Source: Planctomycetota bacterium (GTDB lineage Bacteria; Planctomycetota; Phycisphaerae; SM23-33). Taken from it: a stretch of 39,105 bases of DNA. Location of the stretch: contig JACRIL010000125.1 in assembly GCA_016235825.1 (NCBI GenBank), forward strand, positions 1-39,105, written 5' to 3'. The notes beneath the pieces are model-generated. The model saw only the letters and a list, made by a program, of their open reading frames with translations. It had not been told where the DNA came from and ran no database searches. Shown here in pieces: positions 23,353 to 32,450 of the stretch (position 1 is the stretch's first letter; the number at the start of each line of letters is the position of its first letter). Both the position numbers and the translations under genes were made by a program.

Positions 23353-23448
23353 GCCACCCTCAAGCGAAGCTGCATCGCAGCAAGCTTGGGGTGTTCAAAA
23401 ACTGATTTTTCAGACAACAAACCACCCCAAGCTTCGCTTGAGGGCGCC
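23353..23448. repeat. Four-segment inverted repeat between macA and macB
   Basis: Four short segments can pair in more than one way: 23355-23370 (CACCCTCAAGCGAAGC), 23384-23393 (GCTTGGGGTG), 23424-23433 (CACCCCAAGC) and 23431-23445 (GCTTCGCTTGAGGG). Segment 2 is the exact complement of 3; 1 pairs with 4 over 16 of 18 bases; 1 also pairs with 2 and 3 with 4. It lies inside the efflux operon. A separate small hairpin CCGCAT-TTAC-ATGCGG sits at 23309-23324. It may be a dispersed palindromic repeat, or an element that sets relative expression of macA and macB; neither is shown. Confidence 0.6.
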
Positions 23449-23508
23449 GCCAAATCCAGCACGCGATCAGGCTGGCGGCAATTGGAGATGCTCGCTCTCA
23501 TTGCAGAA

Positions 23509-25290
23509 TTATTCCTGTCCGCCCGGGGGCCTGGCTGGCTGGCCGGGGGGTCTCTGCCGGGGCCGCAACTGTTTCTGAACCGCCTCGCGCTTTTCGGGCG
23601 GCAGAGTGTCCAAAAAGGCCTTGCGCTCTTCGGGCGTCATCGACCTGAGCTTGCCGATGTCGATCTCCGGCGCCGACGCCGGCTGGGAATCAGCCGGGCT
23701 GCTCTGGGCGATCCGGTCCGTCGCCGCCGAATCGCCGGGCCTGCTTGCCGGCTGACTGGCCGGCGCCTGATGGTCCTGCGAGGTCTGGTGCAAAGGCGGC
23801 GAAAGAAGAACATTATCTCCTTCTGTCAATCCCGACACGATATGGATCATCTTGCTGTTGTCCATCCCGATCTGCACTTCCCGCTGCTGGGGGCCGTTAA
23901 GGCCGGGAACATACACCACATGCCGCGAATCCATCTGCACCACGCACTGGACAGGCACATACAGCACGTCCTGCAATTGTTTCACAATAACCTCGACCCG
24001 GCAGGTCATCCCCGCCCGCAGTTCCGACGCCGCCTCGTCCAGATACACCTCGGTCGCATAGACCTTCAGGTCCGGGTTCAGAAACGCGGTAGTGGCGTCG
24101 GGCAGCAGGCCTATCTTGCCGACCGTGCCGTTGTAGTCCTTGTCGGGCAAAGCATCGACGTGAATCCTAGCCGCCATTCCAGTCGCGACCTTCTTGAGGC
24201 TGGACTCATGCACCTTGATCTCGGCCATCATCGAGTCGGTCGTCGGCAGGTAGATCAGTTCCTCCCTTTCGCGAACCTCCCGCCCTTCCCCGAGCGGATC
24301 GGCGTTGCCCCGCCATCCCATCTTGCCGGTTGTGGCGTACACCACCATCCCGTCGACGGGCGCCACGATCTTGCATTTGGCGATCTGGATTTTGGTCTTT
24401 TCCAGCTTGGCCTGCTGACGTTGAAACTCCGACTCTTTGGCCTTCAGATCCGCTTCCGCCTGAACGTTGTCGGAAGAGGTTTTCCGTTTGACCCTGTCCA
24501 GCGCCTTGGTCGTCTGCTCGACGTTGCTGTTGAGTTCTTCAAGTTTGCGCTTGTGCGTGTAATCCTGAAGGAGCGCCAGCTTGCCTTTTGCCAGTTCCAG
24601 ATTCAACTGGTAACGCTTGTATGCCAGCTCGTCGCCCTGGAGTTCCGAGCGGGTGATGAATCCCTCGTCGGCCAGCCGCTTGGACCAGACCAGTTTGTCG
24701 GCGGCCCGCTGAAGGTCCTCATTCGCCAGGGTGATTTCGTTCTGGGCCTGCTGGAGTTCCTGCGGATATTCGCCCTCCTCGTATTTCTTCAGGTCAAGCT
24801 GGGCGAATTTGACGTCCTGCTCGGCCTTTGTTACGTCCGATTCGCCCTGGCTTTTCACGACCACCTGGTTTTCCCTGGCGCGTATGAAGGACGCCTCGGC
24901 ATTCTGGACGACAATCTGCTGGACCGCCATGTCGTCGTTCAGCTTGCTGGAATCCAATTCGACCATGAGCTGGCCTTTGGTAACACGGGCGCCTTCGGGT
25001 ATCAGCGTGAGAATCGTCGTCCTTCCCTCGACGGCCGATTTGACGATGGCTTTTTCACGGTTCTGGATCGTTCCCGATTCCATGACGCTGATCGTCAGGG
25101 GCCCGCGCTGGACCTTGAATCTGGCGGAGCCGGCGGTCCCGGAAACGTCTTTAGTGCCATTTCGGATAACCATCACCGCGCCGCCCGCGCAGATCGCGAG
25201 CAACGCGAGGATTGATATGAGCCATCCGCGCTTCCTGGACGAACCGTGCATTGCCGGGGCCTTGCCGGTTTTATTATGGCTTGTACTCAC
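23509..25290 (-). CDS. MacA/HlyD-type periplasmic adaptor protein
   Basis: A 593-residue membrane-fusion protein linking the inner-membrane ABC transporter to the outer-membrane channel. One N-terminal TM helix (about 22-42) precedes a lipoyl half (GTIQNREKAIVKSAVEGRTT), a long coiled-coil hairpin (about 120-305), the second lipoyl half with KIVAPVDGMVVY, a beta-barrel domain and a membrane-proximal domain (VLYVPVQCVVQMDSRHVVYV). Residues about 500-593 are an unusual Pro/Gln/Ser-rich tail with SQPAS linkers and MTPEERKAFLDTLPPEKREA. That makes it about 200 residues longer than typical MacA. The start is GTG 25290, overlapping the tolC-like gene by 17 bases, with AAAGGG 7 bases upstream; ATG 25251 is an alternative. 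Confidence 0.9.
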   Translation of the reverse strand: MSTSHNKTGKAPAMHGSSRKRGWLISILALLAICAGGAVMVIRNGTKDVSGTAGSARFKVQRGPLTISVMESGTIQNREKAIVKSAVEGRTTILTLIPEGARVTKGQLMVELDSSKLNDDMAVQQIVVQNAEASFIRARENQVVVKSQGESDVTKAEQDVKFAQLDLKKYEEGEYPQELQQAQNEITLANEDLQRAADKLVWSKRLADEGFITRSELQGDELAYKRYQLNLELAKGKLALLQDYTHKRKLEELNSNVEQTTKALDRVKRKTSSDNVQAEADLKAKESEFQRQQAKLEKTKIQIAKCKIVAPVDGMVVYATTGKMGWRGNADPLGEGREVREREELIYLPTTDSMMAEIKVHESSLKKVATGMAARIHVDALPDKDYNGTVGKIGLLPDATTAFLNPDLKVYATEVYLDEAASELRAGMTCRVEVIVKQLQDVLYVPVQCVVQMDSRHVVYVPGLNGPQQREVQIGMDNSKMIHIVSGLTEGDNVLLSPPLHQTSQDHQAPASQPASRPGDSAATDRIAQSSPADSQPASAPEIDIGKLRSMTPEERKAFLDTLPPEKREAVQKQLRPRQRPPGQPARPPGGQE

Positions 25291-27220
25291 TGAAAAGCCC
25301 TTTCTCGTCTATCGTCAGCACGCCCATGTCGCGCTGAAGCTGCAGCTCGGCCAATCTGTAATTAACCAGGGACGCCGTCAGGGCGTTCTGGGCCGAGACA
25401 AACGCCTCCTGCGCTTCCAGCACGTCCCTTATTTCGGCCCTGCCGGCCTCCAGCGAAAGCAGCGTGCTGCTGACCCGCCTCTTTGCCAGCCGGACCGCCT
25501 GGAGCTGGATCGTGAAACTCTCCCGATATTGCAGGAGATTGCGAAGCGAGTTGCGGACTTCCAGTTTCACCTGGTCTTCCAGTTTCTGCGAGGCCCGCAC
25601 CGCCCGTTCCATGCTGACGAAGCTTTCGCGGTATGCGTCGCGCTCGGCCGTCCGCTCCCACGGAAGATCAAGCTGCGCTCCGGCGGTGAAAAGCCCCTCG
25701 GCCTTCTCGAACCGGAAGCGGGCGTTATCCTCCGTGGCCGTTCCGCGGGTGCGGCGTTCGCCGGTCTGGGCGGTCCCGTTTATGGTCAGGTCGGCCTGGA
25801 GGGCGTCGGCGGCGACGGCGACGGCTCGCTGGGCGTCGAAGACCTGCCCGTTGACGACCGTCAGGTCCTGCCTGTTTTTCAGGGCCGTCTCGACCGCGCG
25901 GCGGGGGTCCATTTCCATCGGGCCGGCGTGAAGATTTGAAGGCGGCGCCAACACAATTGCGTCCTGGGCCGACAGCGTTGCCGGCTGGCTGCCGGGTTGG
26001 CTGGCCGGCTGGCTGGACGGCACGGCGTCCGGATTTTCCAGCAGCCATGCCGGCTGCGATTCGACCGGCTGGGTGGCGGCCTCCAGCCCCAATCGTTTGA
26101 TAACGTCCGTTGCCAAAGTGTCAAGGGTGTCCTTGTCGAGCTCGACATCGGCGTCAACCGGCAGGCCCAGCGTCATTTTGAACGAATCCAGCCTCTGCTT
26201 TGACTGCTGGCCAGCCGACACCCATCGGTCGCGGGCGCGAAGCTCGTCCTGGCTGGCCTGGTCCACCTGCAGCGACGGCAGGCGGCCGGCGTCGGCGAGC
26301 CTCTTGGCCCGCCTGGTGGCCGAGATCAGGCTGCGATAGTTGCTCTCGGCGTTTTCAAGCTGGTCGTACTGCTGAAGAACTCCCAGGTACTCCGTCGTAA
26401 CCTGCACCGCCAACTGTTGCCTGTAGCGCTCCATCGTGTACAGGGCGTAAACCACGTCGCGCTGGGCCTGCGTGAGCGACTCGGTTACCACGTACATCGC
26501 CGCGCCCCTCATCAGCGGAATCTCCACCGTCGCGTCGGCGTACAGTCCGCGTGAACGGTCGCGATCCTTTTTCACGAGCTGGACCAGATCGATCATGAAC
26601 CGGGCCGAAAGGTTCGCCCCGGTCTTGAGCTTGCGGGACCAACTATCGGTGTTGTTATATTCCATTTCGCGGATCGACTTGGGCGTCGTCCGGTCGATGT
26701 CGTAAATGGTGGATAGCGAACCGGCGAACGTGTTCCGGAACGCCAGGTCCTCCAGGTCAAGCTGCAAGGCCGAAAGGAAAACATCCTCTTTCAGGGTCTG
26801 GTAATCGCGATTGTTGCGGGCCGCTACCTGGAGGCTGTCCAGAAGGTTCAGCCGCAGCGGGCCTTTCCCGTGCCACTGCACGGTCGGCTGGACGAACTCC
26901 GCCGGGGGCTTGGGGTAGCCCTTCTCCGGCCAGTGCTCGATCTCTTCCAGCCGGTCGGAGCCGAACGAGGCCTTGGATGAAATGGGAAGGTCCTGTTCCA
27001 GCAGCAGCCGGCGCCTCAGCGTGTCGCCGGGGCTTTCCACCCTCAGTTGCTTCGCGCTCCCGAAGGTCTGCATCTGGGCATGCCGGATATAGTTGTAGGC
27101 CATCCTGTCAGCCTCTTTGCGATATTCCGCCGGACAGCCGGCCAATGCCAGGCACGCCAGGCAAACCGCCAGGCACGCGCCGGATATCCGCTGATTCAGT
27201 TTTATTGCACAGCCATCCAT
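25274..27220 (-). CDS. TolC-family outer-membrane lipoprotein
   Basis: A 648-residue outer-membrane efflux protein. The signal ends in lipobox LALAGC (Cys29), so it is a lipoprotein as in the NodT/OprM branch. Two OEP repeats with long helices are visible (about 130-390 and 440-640), including EYLGVLQQYDQLENAESNYRS and RVSSTLLSLEAGRAEIRDVL with the typical AGR-xI/L-DVLxAQ pattern. Between them sits a Ser/Gln/Pro linker (about 395-420). Longer than the usual 450-500 because of this linker and an N-terminal segment (30-125). AAGGAG overlaps the tetR stop 11 bases upstream of the ATG. It overlaps macA at its end. Forms the exit duct of the pump. Confidence 0.92.
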   Translation of the reverse strand: MDGCAIKLNQRISGACLAVCLACLALAGCPAEYRKEADRMAYNYIRHAQMQTFGSAKQLRVESPGDTLRRRLLLEQDLPISSKASFGSDRLEEIEHWPEKGYPKPPAEFVQPTVQWHGKGPLRLNLLDSLQVAARNNRDYQTLKEDVFLSALQLDLEDLAFRNTFAGSLSTIYDIDRTTPKSIREMEYNNTDSWSRKLKTGANLSARFMIDLVQLVKKDRDRSRGLYADATVEIPLMRGAAMYVVTESLTQAQRDVVYALYTMERYRQQLAVQVTTEYLGVLQQYDQLENAESNYRSLISATRRAKRLADAGRLPSLQVDQASQDELRARDRWVSAGQQSKQRLDSFKMTLGLPVDADVELDKDTLDTLATDVIKRLGLEAATQPVESQPAWLLENPDAVPSSQPASQPGSQPATLSAQDAIVLAPPSNLHAGPMEMDPRRAVETALKNRQDLTVVNGQVFDAQRAVAVAADALQADLTINGTAQTGERRTRGTATEDNARFRFEKAEGLFTAGAQLDLPWERTAERDAYRESFVSMERAVRASQKLEDQVKLEVRNSLRNLLQYRESFTIQLQAVRLAKRRVSSTLLSLEAGRAEIRDVLEAQEAFVSAQNALTASLVNYRLAELQLQRDMGVLTIDEKGLFSEYKP

Positions 27221-27236
27221 GGCCTATGCGGCTCCT

Positions 27237-27815
27237 TCATGCGGCTTTAATTCCATTCAAAAATATGTCCACTACCGTTTCCAGGCTTCGGACCGGCTCT
27301 GGAACATTGCCAAGTTCCCTCGCCGTCGTGCGAAGCATCCCAAGCAGCAGGGCCGACAAAACGTCGCTGGACAACTCGGTCTTCACGGCCCCCTCGGCCT
27401 TGCCGCGATCCATTATCTCGCCTATCGCACCCACCAGCTTCGATCTCTCATCCATCCATGTCTGGCGAAGGTCGCTCTTGCACCAGTCGATCCGGGCTTC
27501 CTCGCTGTGCATCATCCGCATAAGCTGGCGACGCTTTGTGAAAAATTCCCTGATGTGCCTGCATACCGCCAGCAATTGCGAGCCGAAATCCGCATGCTGC
27601 GGGACGGTTTGCCTTAAAAGCTCGCACAACTGCTCAAATCCGTCGCTGGCAGTCTTGAAAAAGAGGTCATCCTTGTCCTTAAAGTACCGATAGATCGTCC
27701 CCTTGCCGACCTTGGCCACGCGGGCCACGTCGTCGAGCGTGATCTCGTGGAGACGCCGGCTCGTGAAGAGCTCTTCAGCGGCCTGCATGATGGCTGTACG
27801 CTTATCGTCTTGCAT
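27237..27815 (-). CDS. TetR-family repressor of the efflux operon
   Basis: A 192-residue TetR/AcrR regulator. The N-terminal HTH is clear (ITLDDVARVAKVGKGTIYRYFKDKDDLF, about 25-52 in sequence; longest identifying core VAKVGKGTIYRYF). The C-terminal ligand-binding domain (60-192) is all-helical with no recognisable ligand motif. AAAAGG lies 5 bases before the ATG. It is the first gene of the operon, 16 bases upstream of the tolC-like gene, so it should repress itself and the pump until a ligand binds. Two operator-like palindromes lie in its leader. Confidence 0.93.
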   Translation of the reverse strand: MQDDKRTAIMQAAEELFTSRRLHEITLDDVARVAKVGKGTIYRYFKDKDDLFFKTASDGFEQLCELLRQTVPQHADFGSQLLAVCRHIREFFTKRRQLMRMMHSEEARIDWCKSDLRQTWMDERSKLVGAIGEIMDRGKAEGAVKTELSSDVLSALLLGMLRTTARELGNVPEPVRSLETVVDIFLNGIKAA

Positions 27816-27828
27816 TTCTACCTTTTAC

Positions 27829-27887
27829 GCGAGCGTGAGAACTGACCAGTCAGTTTTTTGCGCGAGCGACAGAACTGACCAGTCAGT
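27829..27887 (-). promoter_or_regulatory. Two TetR operators in the efflux-operon leader
   Basis: The palindrome ACTGACCAGTCAGT (arms ACTGAC/GTCAGT) occurs twice, at 27841-27854 and 27874-27887, 33 bases apart centre to centre, i.e. about three helical turns. Each is part of a longer direct repeat (27829-27854 and 27862-27887) that also shares GCGAGCG and AGA. The upstream copy directly abuts the -10 element at 27888-27893. This placement fits autorepression by the TetR protein. Confidence 0.8.
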
Positions 27888-27893
27888 ATTATA
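27888..27893 (-). promoter_or_regulatory. -10 element of the tetR-efflux operon
   Basis: On the minus strand TATAAT is exact (27893-27888), in GTGGTATAATACTGAC. The -35 position about 17 bases upstream (TCCCAG) is poor. Transcription would begin inside the first operator, giving a leader of about 65 bases. Confidence 0.6.
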
Positions 27894-27935
27894 CCACTTT
27901 CTTCGGCCATCTGGGAAAATTTCTGCAACTTTTAC

Positions 27936-30900
27936 TTACGGATTTTTTCCATAGCAGGCCAGGCTGCCGTCGCGGAGGGCGACAATGATCTGGCCGTCGC
28001 GGTCGACGCATAAGCCGTTGAAAATGGGTTCGCAGGACAGCGGGACGGCCCATATCTGTTCGCCGCTGCCGCGATTGAGGGCGACAAGCTGCCACGCCGG
28101 CGGAGCGTTCTTGTCTTTCGCGGATGTTGACTGGGTCGCCAGCAGCGCGTTGGCGGCCAGGGCCGTTGCGCTGAATTCCTGGTTAATCGGCCCCCAGCAT
28201 AACATGGGCAGCGGGGCTGCGGCTGAGGCTGGGGCCGATGTCGGCCTGGTCACCAGTTTCAGGGGCGAGGCGAGCTGCGGCGGCTCGACCCGAATGCCGC
28301 CGCCCTTGTCTATTGTTTCATCAAGGAAGCCGGTCAGTTTCGGGACGCTCCAGCCGGTCAGCAGGCCGTTATTTCCGCGAGCAACGACAATCAGTTCGGA
28401 ATCCCACACGGGCGGCAGAGTCGAATCGGGCAGCGCAAAGACCTCCGGCTTCTGAGCGCCAGTGTCCTTCAGGCCGACGAAGGCGAAGCCGACCCCATGG
28501 CCGGGATTTTTGCGTTCGTCGTATCCGCTGATAAGCCGCCGCCCGCCGTAAAGGATGAACCTGTCGGCGAAGACCGCGATCTCGCAGCCGCGCAGGGGAG
28601 ACTTGCGGTAGTTCTGTACGGGTTTGGCGGCCGGAGATGGTTCGGGCTTGCCCGTCTTGAGGTCGAACGAAACCGGCCAGTCGGTCCCGCCGGCCAGCCA
28701 GAGCCTGCCGCCGGCGACTGTCATCGTCCCGACCGCCCCGCTACCTCCGGTCGGCCCGTCGAACCGCCCGGTGTCGCAATTTTCCCAGCGGACCTGCCCG
28801 CTGGCGGCATCCAGGGCGTAAACGTACACGCCGTTGATGCTCTGGTATCCGGCGGCGGCGTAGGCGACGCCCTCGTGCACCGCCACGCCGGTTACTACCG
28901 GCCAGGTGCTGACAAGATGCCCAAACCACATTGTCCTGCGTTCCAGCGGGGCCGCCCGGAATCGCCAAAGCTGCCGTCCGCTCGCGGCGTCGAGGCAGTA
29001 AATCCATCCGTCGCCGGAACCGAAGAACAGCCGGCCGTCGGCGAGCGCCGGCGGAGCGAACAGCCGGGCTGCTGCGGCGAAACTCCACAACTGCTTGCCG
29101 GAAGCAGCGTCAAGGCAGCGGACGACGCCCGATGCGTCGCCCAGCCACACCTTGCCGGCCGCGGCGATCGGAGGAGTCGGGACAAACTGCGTCTGCGTCG
29201 TCGTCCTGCCCATCTGCTTGTCCAGGACAGAGGTATCGAACTCGACGGATTTTGAAGGCGACCATCGCCATCGCACCGCTGGCGCAGCCTGGAGCACGCT
29301 CACCGACGTTGAGCCGGTCCTGGCGACGTTCGCCCGGCAGGTAGGCCAGTCGGCGGCGGCGGCCGCCAAAACGCCCGGCGGATCCTTCGAGACGGAAACC
29401 AGCCGCGAAGAGGCGTCGGGAATTTTGTTCAGGCCGGCCCCCTGCCCGGACGCCAGAGCGCGGTAGCCCCAGTTCTCAAGGTTGCAGCGGCACATGCTGG
29501 GCGGCGTTACAATAACGCCGTCCGAGACGACCGTGCCCATGTCGCATGGCGATTTTATTTCGCCGCGGGACAGCAGCTTTCCGCCGGCCGTTTCCTTGAT
29601 CTGCCCGAACCCTCCGATCTGAAGGCCCGGGGCCGCAGTGGAAGGCCCGCAGCCGTCAACAACCAGGTTCCCCTTGCCGGCGGATTTGCCCGTGGTCAAA
29701 TCGACCGGCCCAAGGTGACACCACCACTTTCCATCCATCACGTACCCGCGGATCGCCCGCGACCAGCCTGCAGGCGGCAGTTCGCACAGGAGCGAACCTG
29801 TCTGGGGCGAAAGGACGACAAGTTTGTTCGTCCAGTATGTGCCCAGGACAATGCCATCGTTCGTGGCGATCAGACCCCGCTGGGACAGGATGGATTCTTT
29901 CAGTATATTGTCCTTGATCTTGTCCACGGCATCCAGCAGCGGCGGGTCGGAATTGGTCCAGACGCCCTTGCCGGTCTTGAGTTCCAGGCAGAACGCACCG
30001 GCGCCGGCGGCATGAAAGAAGATTTTTCCGGCGTTGACGGCGATCATCCGCTCGTCGATGGGCGATTTTTCCTGCCGGCGCCACAGTTCGCGGCCCGCAG
30101 CAAGGTCGTAGGCCGCCAGCAGAGTGCCGTTGGAATTGGCCGGATAGACCATCAGGGCCGTTTTCATCTCGTCGGGTTCCCCGGCAAGCATGGCCAGGAC
30201 GCCATCGGCCAGGGCGATCCACTTGATCTGCCCGCCGGCCTTGGGACCCGCGATGCGGCCCAGTTCGGCCCCGGTTTCGGCGTCGAGAGTCAACACGCCG
30301 TCGCCGTCGATGAGGTACAGCTTCGGCCCGGCGGCGACCATGCAGCAGCGGGCGGGATTGTAGTTGAGTTTGGCGTTCAACCTGTCGAGTTTGAGTTCGG
30401 CGTTCAGAACCCGCTCCCAGAGCACGCTGCCGTTATACAGGCTGCGGGCGGTCAGGCAGACCCTGTTGGAGGCATATAAGGCTCGGATCGCCCAGATGGT
30501 GAAAATCCTGCCGGCGTCGGAGACGATGGCAGTGCCCCACCAACCGTCGTGCAGAGGCAGGCCCAGCCACTGCGTCAGCAGCGGACCCTTGATATTGGCG
30601 TCGGCGGAGACCGGATTATTGCCCGCCCCGTGATAGCGGTGCGTCCAGCCTTCCGAGCCGGCCAAAGCGGGCTTGCGGACCATGGCCCAGACGCCGGTTT
30701 CGTCGTCCCAGACCTTCGTGTCCAGCAGTGCCAGGCCCTTGACCCATGCGTCCAGCGCCGCCTTGGTGCACTTGCCGTCGGCGGAAAGCGGCTTTGGCCG
30801 GCCTACGATGGCCGTCCCCCGGACCGGCGAGAGCACCCGCATGATCTCTTTGGCCGACAGGCCCGACAGATCGGCGTCGGCCAGGCCGGAGATGACGACA

Positions 30901-31274
30901 AGGTCAACGAGGTTGTCGGCATATGGCATGGCCTCGGCGGGCCCGGCCTCGACGTACAGCCGCCGGGCAAGCAGACCCTCGGCGTCGGCCTGCTTCGCCA
31001 GGCTGTCCACGTTCTTGCTGTCGGCGTCCATCGCATGAACGACCATCCCGCTGTTGCGGGCAATCGCCATCGCCAGCTGCCCGTCGCCGCAGCGGGGAAT
31101 CGAGGCTACACCACGGGATATCCCGGCCCGCGACAACATTTCTTTGGCCAGCGAATCGTGCGGGCCGGCGACCGGCTTGTCCGAAGCGGTCTGCGCCGCG
31201 ACCGGGCGGACAACCAGACCTGCCAGAAAAATTATCCCCGCAACCGAAAACTTCATTCCTGACGTGAAAGACAT
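27936..31274 (-). CDS. Exported methyltransferase-domain / PQQ-like beta-propeller fusion protein
   Basis: A 1112-residue protein starting with a signal peptide (hydrophobic 8-21, likely cut near AAQ 26-28). Residues 55-160 form a class I SAM-methyltransferase-like domain: motif I ASIPRCGDGQLAMAIA, acidic VHAMDAD, AEAMPYADNLVDLVVIS and EIMRVLSPVRGTAIVG. The rest is a large beta-propeller with quinoprotein-type blades, e.g. RCLDAASGKQLWSF near 715-730 and YCLDAASGRQLWRF near 760. PQQ ligands cannot be assigned, and many such propellers bind no cofactor. The architecture is common in planctomycetes; function is unknown. AAGGAG lies 8 bases before the ATG. It is odd for a SAM enzyme to be exported. 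Confidence 0.85.
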   Translation of the reverse strand: MSFTSGMKFSVAGIIFLAGLVVRPVAAQTASDKPVAGPHDSLAKEMLSRAGISRGVASIPRCGDGQLAMAIARNSGMVVHAMDADSKNVDSLAKQADAEGLLARRLYVEAGPAEAMPYADNLVDLVVISGLADADLSGLSAKEIMRVLSPVRGTAIVGRPKPLSADGKCTKAALDAWVKGLALLDTKVWDDETGVWAMVRKPALAGSEGWTHRYHGAGNNPVSADANIKGPLLTQWLGLPLHDGWWGTAIVSDAGRIFTIWAIRALYASNRVCLTARSLYNGSVLWERVLNAELKLDRLNAKLNYNPARCCMVAAGPKLYLIDGDGVLTLDAETGAELGRIAGPKAGGQIKWIALADGVLAMLAGEPDEMKTALMVYPANSNGTLLAAYDLAAGRELWRRQEKSPIDERMIAVNAGKIFFHAAGAGAFCLELKTGKGVWTNSDPPLLDAVDKIKDNILKESILSQRGLIATNDGIVLGTYWTNKLVVLSPQTGSLLCELPPAGWSRAIRGYVMDGKWWCHLGPVDLTTGKSAGKGNLVVDGCGPSTAAPGLQIGGFGQIKETAGGKLLSRGEIKSPCDMGTVVSDGVIVTPPSMCRCNLENWGYRALASGQGAGLNKIPDASSRLVSVSKDPPGVLAAAAADWPTCRANVARTGSTSVSVLQAAPAVRWRWSPSKSVEFDTSVLDKQMGRTTTQTQFVPTPPIAAAGKVWLGDASGVVRCLDAASGKQLWSFAAAARLFAPPALADGRLFFGSGDGWIYCLDAASGRQLWRFRAAPLERRTMWFGHLVSTWPVVTGVAVHEGVAYAAAGYQSINGVYVYALDAASGQVRWENCDTGRFDGPTGGSGAVGTMTVAGGRLWLAGGTDWPVSFDLKTGKPEPSPAAKPVQNYRKSPLRGCEIAVFADRFILYGGRRLISGYDERKNPGHGVGFAFVGLKDTGAQKPEVFALPDSTLPPVWDSELIVVARGNNGLLTGWSVPKLTGFLDETIDKGGGIRVEPPQLASPLKLVTRPTSAPASAAAPLPMLCWGPINQEFSATALAANALLATQSTSAKDKNAPPAWQLVALNRGSGEQIWAVPLSCEPIFNGLCVDRDGQIIVALRDGSLACYGKNP

Positions 31275-31372
31275 GGCCTTTGCTCCTTTGGGAAGCAGGT
31301 TTGTTCCGGCGGACGGCTCGCACGCCCGGCCCGGTCGGACATCGATGAACCCGCAGTCCCGGATTACAGGAT

Positions 31373-31401
31373 ATTATAACAACCCTCCCGGTTTGTGTCT
31401 G
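31373..31401 (-). promoter_or_regulatory. Candidate extended -10 promoter for the MTase/PQQ gene
   Basis: On the minus strand an exact TATAAT (31378-31373) is preceded by TGT, giving an extended -10 (TGTTATAAT). CAGACA, 4 of 6 to consensus, lies 17 bases upstream (31401-31396). The leader would be about 90 bases. It sits between the sigma-factor stop (31510) and the gene. Confidence 0.55.
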
Positions 31402-31509
31402 TTCTTCATTTTTCGGAAATAATACGCCGTCGCAATCCGACTGTCGCTGTGTGCCCGAAAATTGCGCCTTGTTTCAAAACCTGCTCGCTTCCGCGGGGCC
31501 TCGTCGGGG

Positions 31510-32304
31510 TCAGACGGCCTCGAGTTCCCGCTGGCGCCTTGCCAGCATGCTGCGGAGGCGGCCCATGATGGCTGAGTGCATCTGGCTGACGCGGCTTTCG
31601 GAAAGCGCCAGCGTCTGGCCTATTTCCTTCATCGTCATCTCCTCGAAGTAGTAGAGAATGACGATCAGCCGTTCGGCCCGGCTCAGTCCGCGGGTTATCA
31701 GGTCTTTGAGGTCCTTGCGGTGCGCGCTCATGAACGGGTCCTCGCTTCGCCGGTCCTCGAGCACGTCGATCTCCCGCACATCCTTGTGCGAGTCGGTCTC
31801 GAACCACTTTTTGCTGAGCGAGACGACGCTTGCGGCCTTCGAGTCGCGGTTGATCTTGCGGAACTCGCCCATGCCGATGCGGAGCTTTTCGGCCAGTTCG
31901 CGTTCGTTGGGCTTTCGGCCGAGCTGGGCCTCCAGGCTGTGCAGAGCGTTGCCGACCCTGTGCGAGCGGTTCCGGACCAGCCGCGGAACCCAGTCCATCG
32001 ACCGCAGTTCGTCCAGGATGGCGCCCCTGATTCTCTGCGTGCAGTAAGTCTCAAACTTCACTCCCCTGTTCATGTCGAACGCTTTTACCGCGTCCATAAG
32101 CCCGAAGATGCCCGCCGAGATCAAATCGTCCACGTCAACCTCGTCGGGCAGCTTTGTCCGCATCCGCTCGGCCGTGTACTTTACAATCGGCAAGTAGTGC
32201 TCGAGCAGGAGGTTTTTGGCCTCATGGTCGTCCTGCTTCTTGAAATCCATCCACCACTTGGCGACCTGTTCCTTTGCCGCTCTCACGTGCCCGGTCTTCA
32301 TCAT
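31510..32304 (-). CDS. FliA/WhiG-type alternative sigma factor
   Basis: A 264-residue sigma-70-family protein of the sigma-28 group. Region 2 (about 28-105) has the signature LEHYLPIVKYTAERM, DVDDLISAGIFGLMDAVKAF and GVKFETYCTQRIRGAILDEL, followed by DWVPRLVR, a FliA/WhiG hallmark. Region 3 (115-165) and region 4 with its HTH (about 208-255, EEMTMKEIGQTLALSESRVSQ) are intact. Region 1.1 is absent. No flagellar or anti-sigma (FlgM) gene lies nearby, so the regulon may be non-flagellar. GGAG lies 7 bases before the first of two adjacent ATGs. It follows the MerR gene by 146 bases and may be co-transcribed with it. Confidence 0.94.
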   Translation of the reverse strand: MMKTGHVRAAKEQVAKWWMDFKKQDDHEAKNLLLEHYLPIVKYTAERMRTKLPDEVDVDDLISAGIFGLMDAVKAFDMNRGVKFETYCTQRIRGAILDELRSMDWVPRLVRNRSHRVGNALHSLEAQLGRKPNERELAEKLRIGMGEFRKINRDSKAASVVSLSKKWFETDSHKDVREIDVLEDRRSEDPFMSAHRKDLKDLITRGLSRAERLIVILYYFEEMTMKEIGQTLALSESRVSQMHSAIMGRLRSMLARRQRELEAV

Positions 32305-32450
32305 GGTCTGGCTCCTTCCAGGACCCGCTCATTTGCCGGCCTTCCCTGGCCGTCTCGTGCACGGGGTCAGTTCGTAGTTATCGCCTTGCTAACCGCACCA
32401 CCTTCTTTCGGCCGGACTTCGGGCGGCACAGCTTTTCAGCCTTGCCGCCT

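Noticed and set aside
27829-27887. Direct repeats considered as an insertion target duplication or CRISPR fragment
   Set aside because: Each unit holds a TetR-type palindrome, and the pair sits exactly at the start site of a tetR gene, so operators explain it better.
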